A DNA stretch of 64,000 nt from Ruegeria marisrubri (GCF_001507595.1 NZ_LQBQ01000001.1:310001-374000), one strand, 5' to 3'; shown: positions 51,991 to 62,342, numbered from the stretch's first letter. Notes: generated from the sequence alone by a model not told the origin. Program-made: numbers and translations.

Positions 51991-53394
51991 TCAGGCCACG
52001 GGCTTGGTTTCCATCAATAAATCAGTCGAATTGGCGCGCTGCTCTGCGTTCTCCGCGGATGCCGCTGTTGAAAGACTCTCCAACAGCATCTCGGCCATCC
52101 GGTTTCCATCGCGCACGGCGTAATTCGTACCTCTGTCCATCGGATAGATCTGCGAGAAATTGCACATCAGAACGCCCGGGCATGGTGTCTGATGCGGCAC
52201 CAGCTTGTTTTCCTCGAAACCGATATCGACAATGTGTTGCGCATTTCGCAGGCGGAAGAGACCGTCGTCCACGACGCTGTTGCGGTCAAAGTCCGGAAAA
52301 ATGCGCCGGATCTCTTCGTACCAGCGTTCTTTCAGATCGGCAGCTTCCATCGACATGTACTCGTGCTCGCGCGGGACATAGTCGCCGATATAGTAGATGT
52401 TCATGCCTCCGAACCTCTCGCTGCCGACAAGGTTGGTGAGACTGAGAAACACCACGAACGGAGCATTGGCCGAGTTGATGTTGTGCCAATAGTATTTCGT
52501 GAATTTCTGTGGCGTCGCAAAGACATGCACGACTGCGTCAAGGTAGTCCACGCTCTTGAGGCGCTGAAAGTATTCCGGATCACGCTCTTCGTACGGGGCG
52601 ATCATCCGGGCCAGAACATGGCTGGGAACCGTCGCCAGCACCCGGTCGAAACGTTCCTGCCCGGCATCGGTTGTCACGATGACTTCGTCCGTCACCGGGT
52701 CATGGGCGATCTGCGAAACCGGGGTCCGGAAACGGATATCCGCGCCAGCCTCGCGGACCGGGCGTTCAAGGGCGTCGACGACGATACGGAAACCCCCGTC
52801 GAAATAGCCGAGAACCTCGCCGCCGGCCTGCTTGTCCCGACTCTCTACCCGTTGCAGCAGGCGCCCCCACAACCAGGACATCGTCACCTTGTCGTAGTAG
52901 CGGTCGAATTTCCCGCGAAGCAGAGGCTCCCAGATCACATCCGTCACCTGGCGACCGGCATATTTTCTCAGCCACTCCAAAGCGGTGGTTCCGCTCAACT
53001 TCCGCCAGTCCTTCTCTCGCTGCAGCCAGACTACGCTGACCCCGGCGCGGATGCGGTTGAAAAGGCTCAGCGGTTTGAACCGTATCAGGTCGATCGGCTT
53101 CTCCATCGGGTAGAGCGTGCCGTCGTAATAGGTGGACACCGAGGACTTGTGATAGGTGAGGTGGTCGCTCAGCCCGAGTTCCTCGACCAGGGAAAGAATA
53201 TGGGCATCGGTCTTGTAGAGGAAATGATAGGCCTGCTCCACGCTGTGCCCGGCCAGTTCGAACCCCGCCGCAAGACCGCCCAGCCTGTCCGAGGCCTCGA
53301 ATATCGTGACGTCCGCGCCTTTTTGCGTGAGCCGGTAAGCGGCGGTCAGACCGGTAAAGCCGCCTCCGATGATGCAGATTCTTGGACGTTTCAT
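51991..53394 (-). CDS. FAD-dependent amine-oxidase/mutase-like oxidoreductase in a glycan cluster
   Basis: The 467-residue protein has an N-terminal FAD-binding motif (ICIIGGGFTGLTAAYRL), then EASDRLGGLAAGFEL and a C-terminal FAD segment (YPMDRGTNYAVRDG). It resembles protoporphyrinogen-oxidase-like or UDP-galactopyranose-mutase-like flavoproteins often found beside glycosyltransferase and GtrA genes. Its start overlaps the gtrA-type stop by 4 bp. The substrate is unknown; a lipid-linked sugar is plausible from context. Confidence 0.78.
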   Translation of the reverse strand: MKRPRICIIGGGFTGLTAAYRLTQKGADVTIFEASDRLGGLAAGFELAGHSVEQAYHFLYKTDAHILSLVEELGLSDHLTYHKSSVSTYYDGTLYPMEKPIDLIRFKPLSLFNRIRAGVSVVWLQREKDWRKLSGTTALEWLRKYAGRQVTDVIWEPLLRGKFDRYYDKVTMSWLWGRLLQRVESRDKQAGGEVLGYFDGGFRIVVDALERPVREAGADIRFRTPVSQIAHDPVTDEVIVTTDAGQERFDRVLATVPSHVLARMIAPYEERDPEYFQRLKSVDYLDAVVHVFATPQKFTKYYWHNINSANAPFVVFLSLTNLVGSERFGGMNIYYIGDYVPREHEYMSMEAADLKERWYEEIRRIFPDFDRNSVVDDGLFRLRNAQHIVDIGFEENKLVPHQTPCPGVLMCNFSQIYPMDRGTNYAVRDGNRMAEMLLESLSTAASAENAEQRANSTDLLMETKPVA

Positions 53395-54008
53395 CCTGAC
53401 AGTTCACCTTGTTCTTCGCGTGTGGCGGGTGACGCGGTTTTCTTTGTTTTCCGGAATGTGATGCGCGAATTCAGCAGGTACTGGACGACGAAGACGACCG
53501 GCAGAGACAGGATCTTGCCGATGTTCGCATCGAGGCCGACGACCTGCGCGCCATAGATGATCGCATACCCGGTGCCATAGCCGACGGCGCAGACCGCTAT
53601 GAACGAAATCAACCTGAGGGCCACATAGTCGGTGGTCTTGAAGTTGTGTCTGGTATTGACGAAGAAGCTGAACAATACCGAGGTCGGAACCGAGATCGAG
53701 TGGGCCAGAAGGGCGCTTGTGCCGGCCAAGTTGTAGAGAACCAGGAAAAGCAGCACGTCAATCGCGCTCGCCACGCACCCGATCACGAAATACTTGACCA
53801 ACGTCTCGTGGTTTCGAAGCAGCGCCATGAAGCCCGCCGGGGTGCTTTGTTCCCCGGAGGGGCGCTGCACGGCCGCGCCGGGGTCATTGGTTCTCGGCAA
53901 AGCGCCGGCACCATCACCGTGGTGCGCAACGTCCCGAGTGGCAGTGCGCCGTTGCTTGCCTTCGCGCATCGAATCCGTGGGGGCGCTGGTCAAGGAGACA
54001 TCCGTCAT
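53391..54008 (-). CDS. GtrA-family membrane protein
   Basis: The 205-residue protein has a hydrophilic N-terminal stretch of about 65 residues and then four predicted membrane helices with the GtrA pattern LVKYFVIGCVASAIDVLLFLVL. GtrA proteins help move lipid-linked sugars across the inner membrane. It overlaps genes on both sides by 4 bp. A second GtrA domain is fused to the adjacent glycosyltransferase, so this operon has two. Confidence 0.85.
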   Translation of the reverse strand: MTDVSLTSAPTDSMREGKQRRTATRDVAHHGDGAGALPRTNDPGAAVQRPSGEQSTPAGFMALLRNHETLVKYFVIGCVASAIDVLLFLVLYNLAGTSALLAHSISVPTSVLFSFFVNTRHNFKTTDYVALRLISFIAVCAVGYGTGYAIIYGAQVVGLDANIGKILSLPVVFVVQYLLNSRITFRKTKKTASPATREEQGELSG

Positions 54009-55171
54009 GATTTTACCCTCTCGCTCTTTCGCGATACGAGATCGGGGTATCGCACCCGCCCCCAGACAAAGGCCTGTGTCGCCACATAGTTCCAGACGAC
54101 CGTGATCAGGGCGCCTGCCATGGCTGGGGCAAGATCAATCAATTCTCCGTATTGGTGGTGCAGCATGGTCGCGACCCCGATATTGGCGAAGATGCCGACC
54201 GAGCAGAGCACCGCGAACATCACGAAGCCGACATAGAAATCGACGCCCCTGAGGCGGCGGTCATTGTAGGTGACGGCGTTGTTGACCGTATAGTTGAAGG
54301 TCAGAGCGGCCAATGTTGCCACCAGTTGAGCCACCGCGAAGGTGGCGCCGAATAGCCGTTCGACGAAAAGGAAAACCGCAAGGTGACAGAGGATGCCGAT
54401 ACTGTTGATCAATGCGAAGGAGATGAAGCGCGCCGGCAGGGGGACGTACCGGCTGATCTTCTTCTCGATGAAGAAAAGCAGAAATTCATACAGGACGCCG
54501 CTGTCCAGCTTTGACTCGCCGTGCAGCCGCTCGCGAAATCGGAACGGCAGTTCCACGACCTTCGGGCGTGGCCGCGAGGCGGCAATGATGTCGAGCAGAA
54601 CCTTGAACCCGATTTCCGACAGTTCCGGCAGGGCGCGCAGCAAGACCTCTCGCCGCATCACGAAAAATCCCGTCAGCGGATCCGACATGTCGAGATCAAA
54701 GAGCCGGTTGGCCAGTTGGATGCCGGTATTGCTGATCTTGACGCGTTGATCGCTGGCCAGACCCTCCGGCCGGTCTTCGTCCAGGAAACGGCTGGCAGAG
54801 GCGATCGCCGCCTCGCCGCTGACGACTTTTTCATAGAGTTCGGGGAGGATGGACTCGTCGTGCTGCAGATCCCCATCCATCACCGCGATCACATCGGAAG
54901 CCGCAGCCAGGCCGCCCTCGACCACCGCCGAGGAGAGGCCGCGCCGGTTGTGGCGCGAAATCAGGCGAACGCGCTGGTCGGAACGGGCTAACTGCCGGAC
55001 AGCGTCCGCGGTGCCGTCGGGCGACAGGTCATCGACGAAGATGACCTCCCAAGAGATGCCCGACAGCGCGCTGTCAAGCCTCTTCACGATCTCCGCAACA
55101 TTGTGAACCTCGTTGAAGGTCGGAATGACGACGGAGAGTTCGATCGGTTTCGGGTCAGGGTCAGCGGGCAT
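54005..55171 (-). CDS. GT2 polyprenyl-phosphate sugar transferase fused to a GtrA domain
   Basis: The 388-residue protein has a dolichol-phosphate-mannose-synthase-like GT2 domain (SVVIPTFNEVHNVAEIVKRL, DDLSPDGTADAV, VMDGDLQHDESILPELY) over about residues 10-235. A GtrA-type four-helix membrane domain follows over about residues 250-380 (RFISFALINSIGILCHLAVFL). It would transfer a sugar from a nucleotide donor to a polyprenyl phosphate and assist its flipping. It overlaps the standalone gtrA gene by 4 bp. Confidence 0.9.
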   Translation of the reverse strand: MPADPDPKPIELSVVIPTFNEVHNVAEIVKRLDSALSGISWEVIFVDDLSPDGTADAVRQLARSDQRVRLISRHNRRGLSSAVVEGGLAAASDVIAVMDGDLQHDESILPELYEKVVSGEAAIASASRFLDEDRPEGLASDQRVKISNTGIQLANRLFDLDMSDPLTGFFVMRREVLLRALPELSEIGFKVLLDIIAASRPRPKVVELPFRFRERLHGESKLDSGVLYEFLLFFIEKKISRYVPLPARFISFALINSIGILCHLAVFLFVERLFGATFAVAQLVATLAALTFNYTVNNAVTYNDRRLRGVDFYVGFVMFAVLCSVGIFANIGVATMLHHQYGELIDLAPAMAGALITVVWNYVATQAFVWGRVRYPDLVSRKSERVKS

Positions 55172-55605
55172 CGCTATGTGCCCCCCTTGCTCTCCCCGCC
55201 TTTCAACCGAACTGGAACAACGGCAGAAACGCCGGGCAAACCCTTGCGATTGGCAATATCAAGAAATCCATTCACGAATACACACCTCCGGCCCGCTCAA
55301 AGACACAAGCCGTACTTAAAAAAACGAGAACTAGGGTACCCGCTTTGCAGGATCAGGTCAAAGGAAATGGCGGGGAAAACACGCAAAGAGCCGATGGAAA
55401 AGCGTTGGTCGGGCATCTTGCTGTGGCGCTGGCGGTTCTGCCCTCGCAACAGCTGACCGCGCAGCGACATCTGGCCTGTCGCCAAGGGCCAGATTTTGCC
55501 GACCTGCCGACCGTGGTCCCGGCAGCAAGCCGTTTCGAGCCAGGACTTTGATCCGAGAGGATTCCGCCTTGATCCGCCAATCCTATCCCGGGCAGTTGGA
55601 AAGCC
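55172..55605. other. 434-bp intergenic region without a supportable gene
   Basis: No reading frame here has convincing protein character. The part next to the GT2 gene is AT-rich (a run of seven A/T bases near 55315-55322) and probably holds the promoter of that operon. The rest is GC-rich and unremarkable. I see no clear terminator, repeat or RNA structure. Confidence 0.5.
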
Positions 55606-57540
55606 TCACCGGGGGGTCTGCAGGTCATACATTGTCACCGCCACGCACTCGCTGCGCGCGGGGTAGGAGGTGGTGGTCAGCGGCGCATACGCATCATCAA
55701 CCGCAGCGCGCAGTTCCCAAACCCGCGAGTATCGCATTTGGCCCTTGTCCTCCAATTCCTTGCAGTTTCCCCCTTCGACCAGCGCCAGGCGCTCGAATCC
55801 TTCCCGCGACTTGGCGCGTATCAGTTCCAGCGTTTCTTCGACGGCCTCATCGCGATTCCACATTTCAGCGTAGTCCGCAGGCTTGAAGATGTGGGGGTCT
55901 TGCAACCGGGCAAAGCCGAACATGGGTACGTCCAGGTCGCGCGTGTAATAGCCAAAGGTGGGGGCAAGGAAATCCGGGTTGAAAAGGTACAAGGTGTCAT
56001 CCGGGTCTACGCCGGCCTCGGCCACGAAGGCAGGGATCCCCGATTTCGGAAGGCGGTCCAACGTCGCGAAATCCCAAAGGTAAACCAGCGTCCAGACGAA
56101 CAGGGCAGCAAGACCGGCGGGAAGCGGCTGAAGCCAACGCCAGCCGCGTTCCTCGGCCAACCGACCGGCCCGGGCCAGCCAGACGCCGAAAAAGGCGCTG
56201 GCGATCGGGATGAACGAGAACATGTAGCGACCGGTGAGCGAGAGCCAGGCCAGCAGCAGCACCGGCCCAAGGATGGCAGTGCCAAGAACGAAGGCCCCCC
56301 TGATCTCCCGGTCCTCCGCAACGGTGTTGCGGTCGCTTCGAAAGACGCGAAAAACCGAGAAGACGAGCACCGCCAAGGCGATGAGCGTCGCCATCCCGAG
56401 CGTAGCCTTTGCAAGAATCGATTTTTCGCCGGTCCAGGGCAACATATAGGCGACGTTCTTGATAACCGCGCGCGGCTGATCCAGCCATTCGTTCTCTGGC
56501 GTCCAAGGCGTGCCCGTGGCGAGATGGGCAAAGAAGACCGGGATCCAGGGCAGATAGAGGGCGAATATCGCGACTCCTGCAATCACGTAGGGCAGGGCCG
56601 GGATCTCTCGGCGACGCAGGATAACCAGCACGGCCGTAGCAAGCGCAAGAGAGACGAGCAGCATCAGCCCGGTGTACTGGACATAGATGAGCAGGCTGGC
56701 GCACAGAACGAAGGCCACGAGATATCCGCCGCGTTGCCGGCTGTCGAAACTCTTCAACAGGAAAAGCGTCACCAGACAAGATAGCAAAGCGGCCAACGTG
56801 TTGGGCCGTGCTTCCTGCGCATAGTAGATGCCGACCGGGGACAACGTGGTCAGCGCTGCGGCAAAAAGAGCCGCCGCTCGTGATCCTGCCACTCTGCCAA
56901 GCGCGTAGCTGGCCGGGATTGCCAACAGGCCGAAAAGGAAAGGAGCAATCTTGAGCGCAAGTTCCCCGGTGCCGAAGATACCGATCATGAAGTGGGTAAT
57001 CAGGTAATAGGCGGGCGGGTTGAGTTCGGCGTATTTCACGATCTCGACGACACTTGCCGGGTCGGCGGCCGATGCTTCGAAGAATGTCGAGGCCTCATCC
57101 CGCCACAGCCCGAGGTTGAGACCCGGAAGCCGGAGAGCCACGGCTATGACCATGAGGACGGCAAGCAGCCACGCGTCGCGCAGTGCCGGAGACAGTTGGC
57201 GGGGTGTTGACCGGTCACCCCTCGCGATCCCGTCGCCGTGGCTGCGGAAAGCGAGGCTCACGAAAACGCAGAAGCCAGATATCAGGACGAGATAGGCAAG
57301 TGCGCGTTCGACCGCTCTGGCATAGAACTCCGGCGTCGGAACCGAACCGTTTTCCGAAAAGCCGTGTTTCAGGGAAGGCCAGAACTCCCACTCATGCAAC
57401 GTCGCAACGATGTGCTCCCCAAAGAGCAGATACGAAATCACGAAAACCGTGCAGACCGCCGCAAATGACAAGGATATCGCGAGGGCGGTCGTAGATTGCG
57501 CCGAGCGCAGCGTCCTGAATGAGCCATACCTGTCATACAT
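55606..57540 (-). CDS. GT39/ArnT-like membrane glycosyltransferase
   Basis: The 644-residue protein has around ten to twelve membrane helices. Its first periplasmic loop carries LNLGLWRDEASTFFEAS, where the acidic residue is the expected catalytic site of GT-C/GT39 enzymes. Such proteins transfer a sugar from a polyprenyl-phosphate donor onto lipid or protein in the periplasm. The GT2-GtrA protein encoded downstream could supply the lipid-linked sugar. The acceptor is unknown. Confidence 0.85.
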   Translation of the reverse strand: MYDRYGSFRTLRSAQSTTALAISLSFAAVCTVFVISYLLFGEHIVATLHEWEFWPSLKHGFSENGSVPTPEFYARAVERALAYLVLISGFCVFVSLAFRSHGDGIARGDRSTPRQLSPALRDAWLLAVLMVIAVALRLPGLNLGLWRDEASTFFEASAADPASVVEIVKYAELNPPAYYLITHFMIGIFGTGELALKIAPFLFGLLAIPASYALGRVAGSRAAALFAAALTTLSPVGIYYAQEARPNTLAALLSCLVTLFLLKSFDSRQRGGYLVAFVLCASLLIYVQYTGLMLLVSLALATAVLVILRRREIPALPYVIAGVAIFALYLPWIPVFFAHLATGTPWTPENEWLDQPRAVIKNVAYMLPWTGEKSILAKATLGMATLIALAVLVFSVFRVFRSDRNTVAEDREIRGAFVLGTAILGPVLLLAWLSLTGRYMFSFIPIASAFFGVWLARAGRLAEERGWRWLQPLPAGLAALFVWTLVYLWDFATLDRLPKSGIPAFVAEAGVDPDDTLYLFNPDFLAPTFGYYTRDLDVPMFGFARLQDPHIFKPADYAEMWNRDEAVEETLELIRAKSREGFERLALVEGGNCKELEDKGQMRYSRVWELRAAVDDAYAPLTTTSYPARSECVAVTMYDLQTPR

Positions 57541-57771
57541 ACTATACCCTGCAAGCTGAAATAGCTTTGGAACCGAAAAATGAATGGCCGCAATAAGTAG
57601 GTACTAGGATTATCATGAATGGCAATTTTTCTTCAAGCGTGGCATTCTCAGCCCGGTTCCGATGCCGGAATGACGGAAAAACATATTCTGACTATTGAAT
57701 GTAAGCGTGACGAGGCGTATATGCGGCTCATGGCCATTCTTGGTTGGCCGGAGATTTTGGAGGAAACTGTC

Positions 57772-57972
57772 ATGTCACTTGATCGAGTCGTAATGATGTT
57801 CGCCGGATTCATGGTGTTGCTGAGCGTGCTTCTGACAACGTTCGTTTCACCCTTGTTCGTGTGGTTCACCGTCTTCATTGGCGTGAACATGATCCAGTCA
57901 TCGATTACCGGTTTCTGCCCCGCCGCAGCCTTCTTCAGAAAGCTCGGCTTCGAGCGCGGCACCGCGTTCTGA
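57772..57972 (+). CDS. Small DUF2892-family membrane protein
   Basis: I place the start at ATG 57772, preceded by GGAGG, giving 66 residues (MSLDRVVMMFAGFMV...). Two hydrophobic helices and the closing TGFCPAAAFFRKLGF are typical of the DUF2892/YgaP membrane domain, which here lacks a rhodanese domain. A longer in-frame start exists, but its extra residues have no similarity to the family. Function is unknown; some relatives are associated with sulfur metabolism. Confidence 0.82.
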   Translation: MSLDRVVMMFAGFMVLLSVLLTTFVSPLFVWFTVFIGVNMIQSSITGFCPAAAFFRKLGFERGTAF

Positions 57973-58111
57973 TGCTTCACGGCAACGCCGGGCGGTAATT
58001 TTGCCCGGGTTGTCTGCACGTTCCGTCTGGTCGCACTTGCCGTTGCAGGGCTGAAGGCCGGAGACAGGGGGCGAATTGCTTACTGCCAATACAACAAGGC
58101 GAGTTCAGGAT

Positions 58112-59092
58112 ATGAAACGAACAGTCTTCGGCGCAATGTGCCTTGCGATACTTCCTGGCGTTGCGGCTTCGGCCGAGCTTTTCCCGGTCGAGGTCGGATC
58201 CGTTCCCGAATGGAAAGCGGTTTTCGGACAGATCGAGCCTCGCGACCAGGTCGCGGCGCGATCCCGTCTTGGCGGAACGATCACCCAATTGACGGTCAGC
58301 GAGGGCGACCCTGTCAAAAGCGGTCAACGGATCGGCATGGTCGAGGACCAAAAGCTGCTGTTCCAGATTCAGACCATCAACGGACGTATCGAGGCCCAGG
58401 AGGCGCAGCTCGAAAACGCGCGCGCCGAGTTGAAACGGGGCGAGGAACTGTTCCAACGCGGGGTGATGTCGAACCAGCAGCTGGACCTGTTGCGCACGAA
58501 CGTCAACGTGCTGGAAAACCAGATCGCCGCGACCACGGCCGAAAAGCAGGTGATGGAGCAGCGCACGCAGGAGGGGGCCATCCTGGCGCCGCTCGATGGC
58601 GTTGTGCTCAGGGTGCCGGTGACCGAAGGGGCGGTCGTCCTTCCGGGCGAGGAAGTCGCCAGAATTGGTGGTGGTGGCCTTTACCTGCGCCTCTCGGTTC
58701 CTGAACGACACGCGGTTTCGCTGGAAGAGGGCGACGAGATCCGGATCGAGGGTGCCGAGGGTCCCGGTTCCGGCCGCATAGTCAAGCTCTATCCCGAAAT
58801 CGAGAATGGCCGGGTGACGGCCGATGTCGAAGTCGAAGGCCTGCAAAGCAGGTACGTCAATGCGCGGGTTCTCATTCGGCTGCCGGTTGGCGAGCAGCCG
58901 GGTATTCTGGTTCCCGCCGATGCCGTCACCAGCCGCCGAGGTCTCGATTTCGTGCGGGTCCGGTTGGACAGTGGCGAAACGGTTGAGCGGACCGTGGTGA
59001 CGGGGCGCGAGATCGCTTTCGAGAACAAGGAAATGGTCGAGGTTCTGAGCGGCCTTGCCGAAGGCGATACCGTGGTGATCGGCGATGAGTGA
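58112..59092 (+). CDS. RND efflux periplasmic adaptor (membrane-fusion protein)
   Basis: The 326-residue protein has a signal peptide (cleavage near ASA), a lipoyl-like half (LGGTITQLTVSEGDPVKSGQ), a long alpha-helical hairpin (about residues 75-165), and the second lipoyl half (GAILAPLDGVVLRVPVTEG). It would link the RND pump to an outer-membrane channel. It overlaps the pump gene by 8 bp. No outer-membrane factor gene is nearby, so it likely uses a shared TolC-like channel encoded elsewhere. Confidence 0.9.
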   Translation: MKRTVFGAMCLAILPGVAASAELFPVEVGSVPEWKAVFGQIEPRDQVAARSRLGGTITQLTVSEGDPVKSGQRIGMVEDQKLLFQIQTINGRIEAQEAQLENARAELKRGEELFQRGVMSNQQLDLLRTNVNVLENQIAATTAEKQVMEQRTQEGAILAPLDGVVLRVPVTEGAVVLPGEEVARIGGGGLYLRLSVPERHAVSLEEGDEIRIEGAEGPGSGRIVKLYPEIENGRVTADVEVEGLQSRYVNARVLIRLPVGEQPGILVPADAVTSRRGLDFVRVRLDSGETVERTVVTGREIAFENKEMVEVLSGLAEGDTVVIGDE

Positions 59093-62000
59093 CAAGGAAA
59101 ACGTGCCGCTCGGGATCGCCGGGGGGCTGACCCGCACCTTCATCCAGTCTGCGCTGACGCCCTTGATGATCATCGTGGCCTTGGCGATGGGGCTTGTGTC
59201 CCTCAGTGCCCTGCCGCGCGAGGAAGAGCCGCAGATTTCCGTTCCGCTGGTCGATATCCATGTGCAGGCCCCCGGGCTGAAGGCCGAGGACGCGGTGAAA
59301 CTGATCACCGAACCACTCGAGACGATCGTCAAGGGCATCAACGACGTCGAGCATATCTACTCGTCGACGAATGACGACCATGTGCTTGTGTCTGCCAGGT
59401 TCCTCGTCGGCACCTCGTCCGACGCGGCGATCCTGCGGGTTCACGACAAGGTGCGCGCCAACATGGATCGCATTCCGGTCGGTATTCGGGACCCGCTGAT
59501 CGTCGGGCGCGGCATTGACGACGTGGCAATCATTTCGCTGACGCTGACCCCGGCCGAGGGCGACGAGACCGTCACCTCAAGCGACCTGACCCGCATCGCA
59601 CGGGAACTGCAGGTGGAACTCGCCAAGATCGACGAGGTCGGGCTGACCTATATCGTCGGCGAGGCCAACGACGCGATCCGTATTGCGCCCGACCCGGACC
59701 GGTTGGCGCTCTATGGCGTGACGCTGCAACAGCTGGCCTACAAGGTGCAGGCGGCGAACCGCTCGTTCCCCACGGGTATGCTGCGCGAGGGCGCAGAGCA
59801 GATCAGGCTGGTTGCCGGGGAAACCCTGCAGGCGCCGAAAGAGATCGCGGATCTTCTGCTGACCACGCGGGACAACCGCCCGGTCTACGTCCGCGACGTG
59901 GCCGATGTCAGCTTTGTTCCAGACACCTCCGACCGGATCGTGGCGAACGTCACCCGCGGGGAGGATGGAGAAATCATCCGCACCCCGGCCGTCACGCTGG
60001 CCCTGGCCAAGCGGTCGGGGGCCAACGCGGTCGTCGTGGCCGAACATATCCTGCACCGTGTGCACCAGCTTGAGGGCGACCTGATCCCCGACAGCGTTCA
60101 TGTCGAGGTCACCCGCGACTATGGCGAGACGGCGAACGAAAAGGCCAACGAGCTGCTGTTCCACCTGGGGCTGGCAACGGTGTCGATCGTGGGCCTCGTC
60201 CTGATCGCGATCGGCTGGCGGGAAAGCATCGTGGTGGCCATCGTCATCCCGGTGACGATCCTGCTGACGCTCTTTTCGGCATGGATCATGGGATACACGC
60301 TCAACCGGGTGTCGCTGTTCGCGCTGATCTTCTCGATCGGTATCCTCGTGGATGACGCCATCGTGGTGATCGAGAACATTGCCCGCCACTGGGCGCTGCC
60401 CGAGAAGGGAACCCGCGTCGCCAAGGCGATCCACGCGGTCGCCGAAGTGGGCAACCCGACCATCATCGCAACTCTGACCGTGGTTGCGGCGCTGCTGCCC
60501 ATGCTGTTCGTCTCGGGCATGATGGGCCCCTACATGAGCCCGATCCCGGCCAATGCGTCGGCCGCCATGATCTTTTCCTTCTTCGTGGCCGTGATCATCA
60601 CGCCCTGGCTGATGATCAAGGTCGCCGGCAAGGCGCCTGCCCATGGTGACGAAGGCGACAGCCAGGGCGGCGTGCTTGGGCGCATCTACAGGATGGTTGC
60701 CGTGCCCCTGTTGAAGACCAAGACAGGTTCGCTGCTGTTCCTTCTGGTCACGGCGGTGCTGTCCTTCGGCTCGCTGGGGCTGATCTATACCAAGGACGTG
60801 ACGGTCAAGCTGCTTCCCTTTGACAACAAGTCGGAACTGGCCGTGGTCATCGACCTGCCCGAAGGGTCGTCGGTAGAGGCGACGGATGCGGTCGCGCAGG
60901 ATGTGGCGCGCGCGGTTCTGGAACTGCCCGAAGTGATCTCGGTCCAGACCCATGCCGCGGATGCCGCACCGTTCAACTTCAACGGCCTCGTGCGTCACTA
61001 CTACCTGCGCGAGATGCCGCATATGGGCGACGTGCAGATCAACCTGGCGCCCAAGCATGACCGCGACCGGACCAGCCACGAGATCGCGCTGGAAATCCGC
61101 GAGCTGGTCTCGCAACTGGATGTTCCTGCCGGCACCAGCCTCAAGACGGTCGAGCCGCCTCCGGGGCCGCCGGTGCTGTCGACGATGCTGGCCGAAATCT
61201 ATGGCCCCGACGGGGAAACCCGGCGCGCGGTTGCGGCCAAGGTGCGACAGGCCTTCGAAGAGGTTCCCTTTGTCGTCGATGTCGATGATAGCTTCGGGGT
61301 TCAGCCTCGCCGTCTGCGGGCGACGCTCTCGACCGATCAGCTGGAGTATTTCGGCGTGCAGGAGCAGGACGTGCTGGACACGCTCGCCATCCTGGGGACC
61401 AGCAACACCGTGGGCTATTCGCACCGGGGCGAAGGGCGCCAGCCGCTGCCCATCGTGGTCGAGCGCGACAAGTCCGACCGGGTCATGGACGAGCGGTTCC
61501 TGTCCACGCCGGTTCCCGCCAACACCCTGCCGGGGTCGCGCGGCGTGATCGAGCTGGGCGACGTGGTCGAGATCACCGAGGAGAAGGCCTCGTATCCCGT
61601 CTTCCGTCGCAACGGTCGCGCCGCCGAGATGGTGCAGGCCGAACTGGCCGGGGAGTTCGAGTCGCCGGTCTATGGCATGCTGGCGGTTGCCGACCTGATC
61701 GAGCAGATGGAATGGGAAGAGGGCACCAAGCCCGAGATCCGTTTCAACGGCCAGCCCGACGACGACGCGCACCCCACCTTGCTGTGGGATGGCGAGTGGG
61801 AGGTGACCTGGGTCACGTTCCGCGACATGGGCGCGGCCTTTGCCGTGGCGCTGCTGGGGATCTACGCCCTCGTGGTCGGACAGTTCGGCTCGTTCAAACT
61901 GCCGCTGGTGGTCCTGACACCGGTGCCGCTGACCTTCATCGGCATCATGCTGGGCCACTGGTGGTGGGGCGCGCCGTTCTCGGCGCCGTCGATGATCGGC

Positions 62001-62288
62001 TTCATCGCCCTTGCGGGCATCATCGTGCGGAACTCGATCCTGCTGGTCGATTTCATCCGGCATGCGGACCCCGAGGGGAAATCCAAGGTGGACATCCTGA
62101 TCGAGGCCGGCTCGATCCGCTTCAAGCCGATCCTGCTGACCGCGGTCGCGGCGATGATCGGCGCGGTGGTGATCCTGGCCGACCCGATCTTCCAGGGGCT
62201 GGCGCTGTCGCTGCTGTTCGGGCTTTTGTCCTCGACGCTGCTGACGGTGCTGGTGATCCCGGCGATCTATCGGGTCTTCCGCACCTAG
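59085..62288 (+). CDS. RND-family efflux pump inner-membrane transporter
   Basis: The 1067-residue protein has the AcrB/CzcA-type plan: an N-terminal helix, two large periplasmic loops and two six-helix repeats. SIGILVDDAIVVIENIARH contains the aspartate pair in helix 4 used for proton relay. The C-terminal repeat has FIALAGIIVRNSILLVDF. The substrate is not clear. The sequence does not contain obvious metal-binding His/Met clusters, so drugs, lipids or other organic compounds are likelier. Confidence 0.92.
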   Translation: MSDKENVPLGIAGGLTRTFIQSALTPLMIIVALAMGLVSLSALPREEEPQISVPLVDIHVQAPGLKAEDAVKLITEPLETIVKGINDVEHIYSSTNDDHVLVSARFLVGTSSDAAILRVHDKVRANMDRIPVGIRDPLIVGRGIDDVAIISLTLTPAEGDETVTSSDLTRIARELQVELAKIDEVGLTYIVGEANDAIRIAPDPDRLALYGVTLQQLAYKVQAANRSFPTGMLREGAEQIRLVAGETLQAPKEIADLLLTTRDNRPVYVRDVADVSFVPDTSDRIVANVTRGEDGEIIRTPAVTLALAKRSGANAVVVAEHILHRVHQLEGDLIPDSVHVEVTRDYGETANEKANELLFHLGLATVSIVGLVLIAIGWRESIVVAIVIPVTILLTLFSAWIMGYTLNRVSLFALIFSIGILVDDAIVVIENIARHWALPEKGTRVAKAIHAVAEVGNPTIIATLTVVAALLPMLFVSGMMGPYMSPIPANASAAMIFSFFVAVIITPWLMIKVAGKAPAHGDEGDSQGGVLGRIYRMVAVPLLKTKTGSLLFLLVTAVLSFGSLGLIYTKDVTVKLLPFDNKSELAVVIDLPEGSSVEATDAVAQDVARAVLELPEVISVQTHAADAAPFNFNGLVRHYYLREMPHMGDVQINLAPKHDRDRTSHEIALEIRELVSQLDVPAGTSLKTVEPPPGPPVLSTMLAEIYGPDGETRRAVAAKVRQAFEEVPFVVDVDDSFGVQPRRLRATLSTDQLEYFGVQEQDVLDTLAILGTSNTVGYSHRGEGRQPLPIVVERDKSDRVMDERFLSTPVPANTLPGSRGVIELGDVVEITEEKASYPVFRRNGRAAEMVQAELAGEFESPVYGMLAVADLIEQMEWEEGTKPEIRFNGQPDDDAHPTLLWDGEWEVTWVTFRDMGAAFAVALLGIYALVVGQFGSFKLPLVVLTPVPLTFIGIMLGHWWWGAPFSAPSMIGFIALAGIIVRNSILLVDFIRHADPEGKSKVDILIEAGSIRFKPILLTAVAAMIGAVVILADPIFQGLALSLLFGLLSSTLLTVLVIPAIYRVFRT

Positions 62289-62342
62289 AGGGCCGGATGA
62301 CGGCTGCCGGGACGACCGGTGGCGATACTGACCTGCACGACC

